Shown here: piece by piece, positions 6,194-12,153 of the stretch
How positions within the stretch are numbered: the first letter of the stretch is position 1
Layout of the letters: the number at the start of each line of letters is the position of its first letter
Origin: an uncultured Oscillospiraceae bacterium
GTDB taxonomy: Bacteria; Bacillota; Clostridia; Oscillospirales; Ruminococcaceae
Length of the DNA stretch: 12,153 nt
Assembly (NCBI GenBank): GCA_900543705.1
Contig: UQSL01000055.1
Location: 1 to 12,153 of the forward strand
Direction: 5' to 3'
The notes under the pieces: generated by a model
Told to the model about the DNA's origin: nothing
What the model saw: the letters and a program-made list of their open reading frames with translations, nothing else
Database searches by the model: none
Translations under genes and position numbers: made by a program

Positions 6194-7933
6194 TCACTTT
6201 CCCGACCAGTCCTTGGAAATACTCACATCCGCGACCACCGGCACTCGTTTGAGGTAAACCGCGCCTGCTTCCTCCATCGTGGATTTGAGCAGACGCGCCG
6301 TCTGTCCCCCCTGCTCCTGCGGGGTTTCCAGCAGGATTTCGTCATGTACCATCCCAATGAGCAAAGTGTCCTTCGGCAGACGGTGTGAAAGCAGGCCGAG
6401 AGCTCGCTTGGCGATATCCGCCGCAGAGCCCTGTACTGGGGTATTGTACATCCCGGAAATCCCAATTTTCCCCTCTGGGTAGGTGTTTTTTCTCCCCCCG
6501 AGTGTCCGCGTCTCTCGCGGGGGATTACGGCGGTTGCGTTCATGCCACGCCTGAATCCCAGGATAGGCCTTAAAAAAGCGCTCTCGGAAGAGCTCTGCCT
6601 CTTCAAGTGTCATCGGGACACCATAGGTCTGATGCGCATAGGCCTGCAAGCCTTTCGCTCCCATCGCATAGATAAGGCCGAAATTAATGGCCTTGGCTGC
6701 CTGGCGCTCCTGTTTGCTGATTTGCTCCATCGGCTTGCCGGAGACAAGAGAGGCCGTCAGCCGGTGCAGATCCTTTCCCGCAAGGTAGGCGGAAATCATC
6801 CGTTCATCCCCCGCTATCTCCGCCGCCACGCGCAGCTCAATCTGGGAATAATCCGCAATGACGAGCACACGCCCGGGCGGCGCACAAAAGCATTCCCGAA
6901 ACGCATGCTCTCTTGGAATCTGCTGGATATTCGGCCCGCCGCAGCTCATCCTGCCGCTCGGCGAGCCAATCTGTCCATAGTGCGCGTGCAGGCGCCCCGT
7001 CACGGAATTTCTCATCTGAGGAATGGGCAAAAGAAAACTGTTTAAGTACTTGGAAGCGCGCCGGTATTCGAGCAATGCCTGCACCAAAGGGTGTCCCTGA
7101 TATTCATTCAAAGCCCGCTTGGAGGTGGCGTCCGTCTCGATTCCGTTGGCATGTAAAATTTCCTGCACCTGCTTTGGGCTGTCCAGATTGAGCCCTGCGC
7201 TGATTTCCTCTCCCCACAACGTCGTCTGTGCCACCGGCCTGCCGGTATAGGGAAAGATTTTATCTAAGGCCTTCTGCTGTTCCACCTTTGTCTGTTCAGT
7301 CAGCGCTTCCCATTTCATGGAGTTAAGATATATGCCGTTGTACTCCATCTGCGCCACTGCAAAGACACAGTCAAATTCCAGCTTGGCAATCTCTTTGAGC
7401 TGATTTCGCATCAAATGGGGAATCATCGCCTGGCGAAGGCGCAGGGTGATGTCCGCATCCTTTGCCGCATAGACAAGCTGTTCTTCCCGAAGATGACCGC
7501 TCCAGTCCGTCTTCCGCTCTTCCTTGGAGACCCCCTCGTGCAGGTAATACTCCGCAAGCGTCTTGAGAGACACACTGCGCGGCCCGCCGGAGGAACGCAG
7601 CAGAGCTCCCGCCAGCATGGTGTCAAAGAGAGGAGGCGAGACGGCAATCGAGCATGACCAGAGGAATTTCAAATCAAACTTCGCATTTTGAAACGCCTTG
7701 ACCCGGCCCTCTCCAAACAGGGAACAGAGGAGTTTCCTCCCCTCAGGTAAAAAGCTGTTACAGTCAATGACAAATACCGGAAGCCCTTGTGCAGCCAGCT
7801 GAATGAGCCGCAGTCGGCTGGTATGGGGGTCAAGTCCGGTCGTCTCTGTATCCACTGCAAGCACGCGGGCAATCTGCAGCGCCGGAAGAAAGGGTTCCAA
7901 TTCCTCCCTATGATTAATGACCCGGTATTCCAT
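6194..7933 (-). CDS. Family A DNA polymerase with 3'-5' exonuclease domain, lacking the 5' nuclease
   Basis: DNA polymerase I-type enzyme of 579 residues. The N-terminal DEDDy proofreading exonuclease appears complete, with DTETTG (Asp28, Glu30), NAKFD (Asp87) and YAAKD (Tyr155, Asp159). The polymerase domain has motif A DYSQIELR (Asp361), motif B RQAAKAINFGLIY (Arg410, Lys414, Phe418, Tyr422) and motif C VHDE (529-532), so both activities look intact. Ordinary bacterial PolA is about 850-930 residues with an N-terminal 5' nuclease. That domain is missing here, and nothing upstream suggests it was lost recently. This compact form occurs in phages and in some bacteria, so a repair role or an acquired origin are both possible. 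The ATG at 7931-7933 has AGGAGG ten bases upstream; an in-frame ATG eight codons earlier lies upstream of that site. Confidence 0.93.
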   Translation of the reverse strand: MEYRVINHREELEPFLPALQIARVLAVDTETTGLDPHTSRLRLIQLAAQGLPVFVIDCNSFLPEGRKLLCSLFGEGRVKAFQNAKFDLKFLWSCSIAVSPPLFDTMLAGALLRSSGGPRSVSLKTLAEYYLHEGVSKEERKTDWSGHLREEQLVYAAKDADITLRLRQAMIPHLMRNQLKEIAKLEFDCVFAVAQMEYNGIYLNSMKWEALTEQTKVEQQKALDKIFPYTGRPVAQTTLWGEEISAGLNLDSPKQVQEILHANGIETDATSKRALNEYQGHPLVQALLEYRRASKYLNSFLLPIPQMRNSVTGRLHAHYGQIGSPSGRMSCGGPNIQQIPREHAFRECFCAPPGRVLVIADYSQIELRVAAEIAGDERMISAYLAGKDLHRLTASLVSGKPMEQISKQERQAAKAINFGLIYAMGAKGLQAYAHQTYGVPMTLEEAELFRERFFKAYPGIQAWHERNRRNPPRETRTLGGRKNTYPEGKIGISGMYNTPVQGSAADIAKRALGLLSHRLPKDTLLIGMVHDEILLETPQEQGGQTARLLKSTMEEAGAVYLKRVPVVADVSISKDWSGK

Positions 7934-7957
7934 CCGCACTCCCCCTCCTGTATTCAC

Positions 7958-7986
7958 AGTGTAGCATTCTTACTGCCCGCATGCAA
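7958..7986 (-). promoter_or_regulatory. Promoter of the polymerase-ATPase unit
   Basis: On the minus strand there is an extended -10, TGC then TACACT (TACACT at 7958-7963), with TTGCAT 17 bp upstream (7981-7986). The -35 match is poor, but the TGn extension compensates. The start would lie about 18 bases before the polymerase ATG. The remaining bases to the spoVA terminator at 8091 show nothing else I recognise. Confidence 0.55.
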
Positions 7987-8090
7987 GAACGACTGCAATC
8001 TTATATGGACATCTGATTTTAGCGGCATCCAGGATGGAAAGTAATACCCGAAAATCAAGGCAAACTACATGGATATCCAGTAATAATTAT

Positions 8091-8119
8091 AAAAAAGCTC
8101 CGGCATCTGCCGGGGCTTT
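8091..8119 (-). terminator. Rho-independent terminator of the spoVA operon
   Basis: TGCCGGGGCTTT (8108-8119) and AAAGCTCCGGCA (8094-8105) form a 12-bp stem with one mismatch on the minus strand, followed by a six-U run (8091-8096), five bases after the spoVAE stop. Confidence 0.92.
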
Positions 8120-8124
8120 CTCTG

Positions 8125-8481
8125 TCAAGATTTATCCTTCGGTTTGAAGATAAGTGCTACAATGAATGCAAAAAAGATAGATGCCGCAATACCCGCTGCA
8201 GCGGCTTTCACACCGCCGGTCAGCGCACCGAACAGTCCGACTTCCCGAATGGCTTCGAGAGTTCCGTTGGCAAGCAAGTAACCGAAGCCCACAATAGGGA
8301 CGGAAGCGCCTGCACCCGCCCATTCGACGAGCGGCTTGTACACGCCGACCGCAGTGAGCACGACACCGGCCACAACAAAGGAGACGAGGATACGCGCGGG
8401 GGTCAGCTTGGTTTTGTCAATTAAAATCTGTCCAATGGCGCAGATGATTCCGCCGATGAGAAATGCCTTCAGGTAATCCAT
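8125..8481 (-). CDS. spoVAE: Stage V sporulation protein AE
   Basis: Small inner-membrane protein of the SpoVA complex, which moves dipicolinic acid into the forespore and releases it on germination (family knowledge). It has 118 residues with about four hydrophobic segments, beginning MDYLKAFLIGGIICAIGQILID and ending in a charged KPKDKS tail. The motif GAGASVPIVGFGYLLANG is shared in form with SpoVAC (GAGTLVPITGFANAV), showing that the two are paralogous. The ATG at 8479-8481 follows GGGGGAG about eight bases upstream, inside the end of spoVAD; the gap between the genes is four bases, which suggests translational coupling. A longer reading upstream would overlap spoVAD and has no support. 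Confidence 0.95.
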   Translation of the reverse strand: MDYLKAFLIGGIICAIGQILIDKTKLTPARILVSFVVAGVVLTAVGVYKPLVEWAGAGASVPIVGFGYLLANGTLEAIREVGLFGALTGGVKAAAAGIAASIFFAFIVALIFKPKDKS

Positions 8482-8485
8482 CTTG

Positions 8486-9514
8486 TTACTCCCCCTTTTT
8501 TTCTTTGCACAGCTGCACCAGATGGGCGATGCCGGGGATTGACTCATTTTGCTGGACGCTGGTCGTGCTCAGTAGGGCGCCGGTCGCCATAAACAGCACA
8601 TTATGCAGAGTGCCCTGCTCGAGCAGGGGCAAAATGTGTGTGCACAGTACGCTTGCAGAGCATCCGCATCCGGAGCCGCCCGCATGGACATCCTGCTTGT
8701 TCCGGTCATACAACAGAAGCCCGCAGTCGGTATGCTTGCCGCGAATGTCTATCCCCTCCTGATCGAGCAGCTCGTAGAGCAGTTCGCTTCCAATCTGTCC
8801 GAGGTCGCCGGTAAAAATCATGTCAATATCGGAGAGCCCCACCGATGTGTCGGTAAAAAAACGGAAAATGGTATCCGCCGCCGCAGGAGCCATTGCAGCA
8901 CCCATGTTGTTCTGGTCGGTCACGCCCAAATCCATGATACGTCCTGCCGTGACCGCCTTTACGGAGGTCTTCGTGGATTTTGGGTCGTTGTCCAGCACAA
9001 CGGCGCCTGCCGCAGTGGCTGTCCACTGCGCGGAAGGAGGGCGCTGTCCGCCGTATTCAAGTGGGTAGCGAAACTGCCTCTCCGCCGTACAAAAATGGGA
9101 GGAAGTCGATGCGATACAGCGGTCCGCGATGCCGCCCTCTATCAAAAGGGAGGCAAGGGACAGGGACTCCGACATCGTTGAGCACGCCCCATACAGTCCA
9201 AAAAAGGGGATTCCTAACTCCCTAATGGAAAAGCTCGAGCTGATGCACTGGTTGAGCAGGTCGCCCGCAAAGATATAATCAATGTCGGTCTCCTTGTATT
9301 TGGCCTTGTCAAGCGCCCGCTGGCAGACCTGTTTTTGCATGATGCTCTCCGCCTTTTCCCAGGTTTTCTGGCCAAAGTAGGAGTCATTGTTTAAAATATC
9401 GAATTTATCCCCAAGCGGCCCTTCCCGCTCCAACTTGGATCCGATGGCGGCATAGCCCGCAATGTGGACAGGATTTTCGAGCGCAATCGTATATCTTCCG
9501 ATTCGTTTTGCCAT
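8486..9514 (-). CDS. spoVAD: Stage V sporulation protein AD
   Basis: Soluble SpoVA component with a thiolase/KAS III-like fold that binds dipicolinic acid (family knowledge). It has 342 residues, the usual length. It starts MAKRIGRYTIALENPVHIAG and contains GPLGDKFDI, the thiolase-like YGACSTMSESLSLASLLI around a conserved cysteine, CTAERQFRYPLEYGGQRPPSAQWT, and the C-terminal HAGGSGCGCSASVL, all strongly typical of SpoVAD. The start ATG at 9512-9514 follows AAGGGGG at a suitable distance; an in-frame ATG nine codons upstream would overlap spoVAC. It lies 13 bases after spoVAC and four before spoVAE, so the three are cotranscribed. Confidence 0.97.
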   Translation of the reverse strand: MAKRIGRYTIALENPVHIAGYAAIGSKLEREGPLGDKFDILNNDSYFGQKTWEKAESIMQKQVCQRALDKAKYKETDIDYIFAGDLLNQCISSSFSIRELGIPFFGLYGACSTMSESLSLASLLIEGGIADRCIASTSSHFCTAERQFRYPLEYGGQRPPSAQWTATAAGAVVLDNDPKSTKTSVKAVTAGRIMDLGVTDQNNMGAAMAPAAADTIFRFFTDTSVGLSDIDMIFTGDLGQIGSELLYELLDQEGIDIRGKHTDCGLLLYDRNKQDVHAGGSGCGCSASVLCTHILPLLEQGTLHNVLFMATGALLSTTSVQQNESIPGIAHLVQLCKEKKGE

Positions 9515-9527
9515 AACATATCCCCCT

Positions 9528-9971
9528 TTAATACCAACCAAACAGGAAGGCTAGGATTCCATAGAGGATGGACGCGGAGATGCCATAGACCAAAACCGGC
9601 CCGGCAATGACAAACATCTTAGCTCCAAGGCCCAATATCAGTCCCTCCGCTTTGAATTCCAGCGCAGGGGAAACGACGGCATTTGCAAATCCCGTGATAG
9701 GAACCAGGGTTCCGGCGCCCGCACGTTTCGCAATATCGTCATACACGTTCAGCCCGGTCAGCAGGGCGGATAAAAAGATGAGGGAAACGGAAGTCAGCGC
9801 CGTGGCGTTGTCTTTCGGGATATCCAAAGCCAGATAGAGATTCGTCAACGCCTGCCCCAGCATGCAGATAGCTCCTCCCACCAGAAAGGCCCACGCAAGA
9901 TTTTTCCACATCGGAGAATTGGGGCTCGCTTTTTTTGCAAGAGCGTCATATTCTTTTGGAGACATTGCCAT
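9528..9971 (-). CDS. spoVAC: Stage V sporulation protein AC
   Basis: Inner-membrane component of the SpoVA dipicolinate channel; the Bacillus subtilis protein has been described as mechanosensitive. It has 147 residues. A hydrophilic N-terminus (MAMSPKEYDALAKKASPNSP) is followed by four or so hydrophobic segments and the motif GAGTLVPITGFANAVVSPALEFK. The ATG at 9969-9971 has AAGGAA nine bases upstream; a second ATG two codons later is also possible. The frame is open further upstream, but that extension is a run of Arg/Lys codons overlapping the promoter. It is the first gene of the three-gene spoVA operon, the clostridial arrangement that lacks the spoVAA/AB/AF genes of Bacillus. Confidence 0.96.
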   Translation of the reverse strand: MAMSPKEYDALAKKASPNSPMWKNLAWAFLVGGAICMLGQALTNLYLALDIPKDNATALTSVSLIFLSALLTGLNVYDDIAKRAGAGTLVPITGFANAVVSPALEFKAEGLILGLGAKMFVIAGPVLVYGISASILYGILAFLFGWY

Positions 9972-10010
9972 ATTTCTTCTTTCCTTTCTTTTCCGAAAGC
10001 GTTTTAACCG

Positions 10011-10040
10011 TATTTTGCGTGTTTTTGCCCCCAAATATAC
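10011..10040 (-). promoter_or_regulatory. Candidate sigma-G promoter of spoVACDE
   Basis: On the minus strand GTATA (10036-10040) fits the sigma-G -35 pattern G-pyrimidine-AT-purine. After an 18-bp spacer, CAAAATA (10011-10017) fits the -10 pattern CATnnTA with one mismatch. It lies about 40 bases from the spoVAC start. In Bacillus subtilis spoVA is transcribed in the forespore by sigma-G, which fits. The match is by eye to a short pattern, so other positions remain possible. Confidence 0.45.
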
Positions 10041-10052
10041 GTAAAATAAACA

Positions 10053-10081
10053 TTGATTTCAAAAATGCGCTTTGCTATAAT
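10053..10081 (+). promoter_or_regulatory. Sigma-A promoter of purA
   Basis: TTGATT (10053-10058), a 17-bp spacer and a perfect TATAAT (10076-10081). The expected start at about 10088-10090 is the first base of the leader hairpin, giving a 5' leader of about 120 nt. It stands back to back with the candidate spoVA promoter, 12 bp away. Confidence 0.88.
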
Positions 10082-10089
10082 TATGTAGG

Positions 10090-10170
10090 AATGCGGCACG
10101 CTGGAAGTTAAAATTTTCCTGTCATCTGCCGCATTTTGTCTGTTTTGAATTACGAGTAAATTCGACAAAA
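10090..10170 (+). promoter_or_regulatory. Structured 5' leader of purA, possible attenuator
   Basis: AATGCGGCA (10090-10098) pairs with TGCCGCATT (10127-10135), with a smaller nested GGAA/TTCC stem inside. The 3' arm runs into the U-rich TTTTGTCTGTTTT, as in an intrinsic terminator. TTTTGTC (10134-10140) can also pair with GACAAAA (10164-10170), closing a second hairpin with GAATT/AATTC (10147-10151 with 10159-10163). The two structures share bases, so they could be alternatives. I do not recognise a known riboswitch class. The regulatory role is inferred. Confidence 0.5.
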
Positions 10171-10193
10171 CCAAGTATTTTTTATGGTAACAC

Positions 10194-10208
10194 AGAAATG
10201 GGGTTTCT
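10194..10208 (+). promoter_or_regulatory. Ribosome-binding site of purA in a small hairpin loop
   Basis: AGAAA (10194-10198) and TTTCT (10204-10208) can pair, leaving TGGGG as the loop, eight bases before the purA ATG. This GGGG stretch is the only Shine-Dalgarno candidate. The five-pair stem is A-U rich and probably weak. Confidence 0.35.
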
Positions 10209-10211
10209 TAC

Positions 10212-11486
10212 ATGTCTGTCAAAGTAGTAGTCGGCGTCCAGTGGGGCGACGAGGGCAAAGGAAAAATTATTGATATCCTGGCTTCGCGCGCGGATGTCGT
10301 CGTACGCTCCCAGGGCGGCAACAATGCCGGCCATACGGTACAAAGCGGCGACGAAGTCTACAAGCTCCACCTGATTCCCTCCGGAATCCTCTACCCGAAC
10401 ACCCTGTGTCTCATCGGTGCAGGCGTTGTGTTCGACCCGAAGGTCGTACTGGAGGAAATCGACGAGTTGATGGCACGCGGCATCGATTGTTCTAATTTGA
10501 AAATCGACCCGCGTGCACAGGTGATTCTCCCCTGGCATATCGAGCTTGACGGACTTTCCGAACATTTCCGCGGCGGCTCAGAAATCGGTACCACCCGGTG
10601 CGGCATCGGCCCCTGCTATATGGATAAAGCGGAACGTTGCGGCCTGCGCATCTACGATTTGGTCCACCCGGAAATCTTTGCGGAAAAAGCGCGCTCGACC
10701 GGGAAGCTCAAAAATGCAATCATCGAAAAAGTCTACAACGGCAAACCGATTGATATTGAAACCATGATTCAAGAATATACTGAGTATGGCAAGCGTCTTG
10801 CCCAGTATGTCGACGATGTCTCCGTCCTCACCTATGAGGCATGCAAAGAGGGGAAATCCGTACTCTTCGAGGGCGCACAGGGAACACTGCTTGACATCGA
10901 CTTCGGCACCTACCCGTTCGTCACCTCATCTCATCCGCTTTCCGGCGGCGTGTGCACCGGCTCCGGCGTCGGCCCTACGGTCATTGATGAGGTCATCGGC
11001 GTGGCGAAAGCCTACACCACCCGCGTCGGCAAGGGCCCGTTTCCGACCGAGCTGTTCGACGAGGTTGGCGATGAAATCAGAAACCGCGGCAACGAGTTTG
11101 GCACCACAACCGGCCGCCCGAGAAGAACCGGCTGGTTTGACAGCGTGATCCTGCGCCATGCGGTTCGCGTCAACGGCCTGACCGCGCTTTCCATTAATAA
11201 AATCGATACCCTTTCCGGGATTCATCCGCTCAAAGTCTGTACGGCCTATAAAAAGGCGGACGGCACCATTCTCAAGCATTATCCGGCAAGCCTGGAAGAG
11301 CTTGCACAGTGCGAGCCTATCTACGAGGAGTTCGAGGGCTTTGACGGCGACCTGTCCCAGTGCAAATCCTTTGAGGAACTCCCGGAAAAATGCAAGGAAT
11401 ATCTGGCGGAGCTCGAACGCCTGTGCGAATGCCCGATTAAAATGGTCGGCGTCGGCCCGGCAAGAGAGCAGAACCTCGAACGGTAA
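10212..11486 (+). CDS. purA: Adenylosuccinate synthetase
   Basis: Cytosolic enzyme that joins IMP and aspartate using GTP to make adenylosuccinate, the first step from IMP to AMP. The protein has 424 residues, the usual bacterial length. It starts MSVKVVVGVQWGDEGKGKIID with the GTP-binding and catalytic loop (catalytic Asp and GDEGKGK at about 12-18). GGNNAGHTV (catalytic His) follows at about 37-45, then GTTRCGIGPCYMDKAER, EGAQGTLLDIDFGTYPFVTS, GPFPTEL, the aspartate-binding loop FGTTTGRPRRTGW, NKIDTLSG, and the C-terminal nucleotide-binding VGVGPAREQ. It stands alone between its own promoter and terminator, divergent from spoVA. There is no sign of damage. Confidence 0.99.
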   Translation: MSVKVVVGVQWGDEGKGKIIDILASRADVVVRSQGGNNAGHTVQSGDEVYKLHLIPSGILYPNTLCLIGAGVVFDPKVVLEEIDELMARGIDCSNLKIDPRAQVILPWHIELDGLSEHFRGGSEIGTTRCGIGPCYMDKAERCGLRIYDLVHPEIFAEKARSTGKLKNAIIEKVYNGKPIDIETMIQEYTEYGKRLAQYVDDVSVLTYEACKEGKSVLFEGAQGTLLDIDFGTYPFVTSSHPLSGGVCTGSGVGPTVIDEVIGVAKAYTTRVGKGPFPTELFDEVGDEIRNRGNEFGTTTGRPRRTGWFDSVILRHAVRVNGLTALSINKIDTLSGIHPLKVCTAYKKADGTILKHYPASLEELAQCEPIYEEFEGFDGDLSQCKSFEELPEKCKEYLAELERLCECPIKMVGVGPAREQNLER

Positions 11487-11504
11487 ATTCACATTACAAT
11501 ATAG

Positions 11505-11540
11505 AAAAAGCGGGACGGCAGATGCCGTCCCGCTTTTATT
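11505..11540 (+). terminator. Rho-independent terminator of purA
   Basis: AAAAGCGGGACGGCA (11506-11520) pairs perfectly over 15 bp with TGCCGTCCCGCTTTT (11523-11537) and is followed by TTTTATT. It begins 19 bases after the purA stop. The A-run on the other side would let it also stop minus-strand transcription coming from acyP. Confidence 0.95.
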
Positions 11541-11552
11541 ATCCGTTCTATT

Positions 11553-11659
11553 TTATAGAATCCAGGTACTCGAGCAATTTATCCGTACCCTGGCGGAAAA
11601 AAGCAAAACCGCTGCTAAAATAGAAAACGAAAAAAGCGCATTTGACTACTCTTTTTCAT
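11553..11659 (-). pseudogene. Possible remnant of a secreted or lipoprotein gene start
   Basis: On the minus strand an ATG at 11657-11659 preceded by AGGAG and GAGGTG opens MKKSSQMRFFRFLF and then stops. Shifting frame inside the six-T run (near 11640) gives MKKSSQMR followed by SFSILAAVLLFSA, together a good signal-peptide pattern, before a stop at 11553-11555. Nothing recognisable follows, so this could be a decayed gene start, a very short peptide or chance. The rest of the spacer from 11541 to 11789 shows only small A-T-rich inverted repeats and no gene. Confidence 0.25.
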
Positions 11660-11789
11660 GAAGCACCTCTTTCTCCTAAAGTTCAATACCAGCTTACGAA
11701 ATAGATTGTACAACTTCGGCTGCCACTGTTCTACATGGGTTGAGCAAAATATCGGGTAGGCCTCCGGTAGTTTAGAACCATTCCCGCGT

Positions 11790-12062
11790 TTAATACCGGA
11801 TATGGAATCCCCGCTCCCCTTCCTGCAAAGGGATTTCGGATTTTGTCATCCTCTCCACATGCGCAAAGCGGTTGCCTAGGCGAACTATGGCAAGAAACCG
11901 GGAGACATCGTCCGTTTCCCCCTGCGCTTCGAGGGTGACACTGCCATCCCACTCATTTTTGACCCAGCCGGTCACATTGCAGAGTGCCGCGCATTCCTGT
12001 GCATAATACCGGAATCCAACCCCCTGCACCTCGCCGGTAGCTTTGCTGTGTACGCGTATCAT
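11790..12062 (-). CDS. acyP: Acylphosphatase
   Basis: Small cytosolic enzyme that hydrolyses acyl phosphates such as acetyl phosphate and carbamoyl phosphate; its physiological role in bacteria is unclear. The protein has 90 residues, the usual size. The N-terminal signature GEVQGVGFRYYAQECA carries the phosphate-binding loop and catalytic Arg18, and GWVKNEWDGSV carries catalytic Asn36. The end, RGFHIRY, matches the family's final strand. The ATG at 12060-12062 has GGGAGG seven bases upstream. It is the only gene here on the minus strand between the purA terminator and the right edge. I see no convincing promoter or dedicated terminator. Confidence 0.95.
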   Translation of the reverse strand: MIRVHSKATGEVQGVGFRYYAQECAALCNVTGWVKNEWDGSVTLEAQGETDDVSRFLAIVRLGNRFAHVERMTKSEIPLQEGERGFHIRY

Positions 12063-12120
12063 GTATTTTCCTCCCTTTCAAGAAAAAGCGCCCGGATAAA
12101 ATGGACCGAACCCTGATAAG

Positions 12121-12153
12121 CGGACAAATAAAAAAGTACCCCCGTCGTAGAAT
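12121..12153 (-). terminator. Possible 3' half of a terminator for a gene beyond the right edge
   Basis: On the minus strand GACGGGGGTAC is followed by TTTTTTATTT, the look of the 3' arm and U-run of an intrinsic terminator. The matching 5' arm (GTACCCCC) would lie outside the window, so this cannot be confirmed. If it is real, acyP needs its own promoter between here and 12062. Confidence 0.28.

Noticed and set aside
10090..10170. purA leader as a known riboswitch (purine, PRPP, preQ1)
   Set aside because: I could not find the conserved core bases of these classes; only the simple hairpins are supported.
1..12153. CRISPR array, tRNA, rRNA or prophage genes
   Set aside because: No regularly spaced repeats, no cloverleaf or rRNA-like sequence and no phage structural genes are seen; the compact polymerase alone does not make a prophage.

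Overview
The window reads as chromosome of an endospore-forming, Gram-positive anaerobe of the class Clostridia, probably in or near the Oscillospiraceae/Ruminococcaceae. This placement is inferred from three things: an HrcA/CIRCE-controlled hrcA-grpE-dnaK-dnaJ operon, a DnaK without the extra ATPase-domain segment of Gram-negative DnaKs, and a three-gene spoVAC-spoVAD-spoVAE operon as in clostridia. The sequence is moderately GC-rich. Most of it is core housekeeping DNA. I see no clear undescribed multi-gene system; the interest lies in regulatory structures, one broken gene and one insertion-sequence end.

Layout, left to right. Positions 1-81 look like the left end of an IS3-family (IS150-like) element on the minus strand. 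It shows an end repeat, a long hairpin and the first seven codons of a transposase. Positions 149-5159 hold the class I heat-shock operon, all on the minus strand. A sigma-A promoter with 17-bp spacing precedes a perfect CIRCE operator, then hrcA, grpE (GTG start), dnaK and dnaJ (probable TTG start). A strong hairpin sits between dnaK and dnaJ. These genes form the DnaK-DnaJ-GrpE chaperone machine and its repressor.

Positions 5383-7986 are a second minus-strand unit. It has a promoter, a DNA polymerase I-type gene (3'-5' exonuclease plus polymerase, no 5' nuclease domain), a closely coupled AAA-type ATPase gene broken by one in-frame UGA and one frameshift, and a strong terminator. Positions 8091-10040 are the minus-strand spoVA operon with a candidate sigma-G promoter and a terminator. 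It encodes parts of the dipicolinic acid channel of spores.

Positions 10053-11540 are plus-strand purA (adenylosuccinate synthetase). It has its own good promoter, a structured leader of about 120 nt and a terminator. It diverges from spoVA. After an approximately 250-bp spacer that may hold a decayed secreted-protein gene, a minus-strand acylphosphatase gene (11790-12062) ends the window. A possible terminator half from the next gene lies at the extreme right edge.
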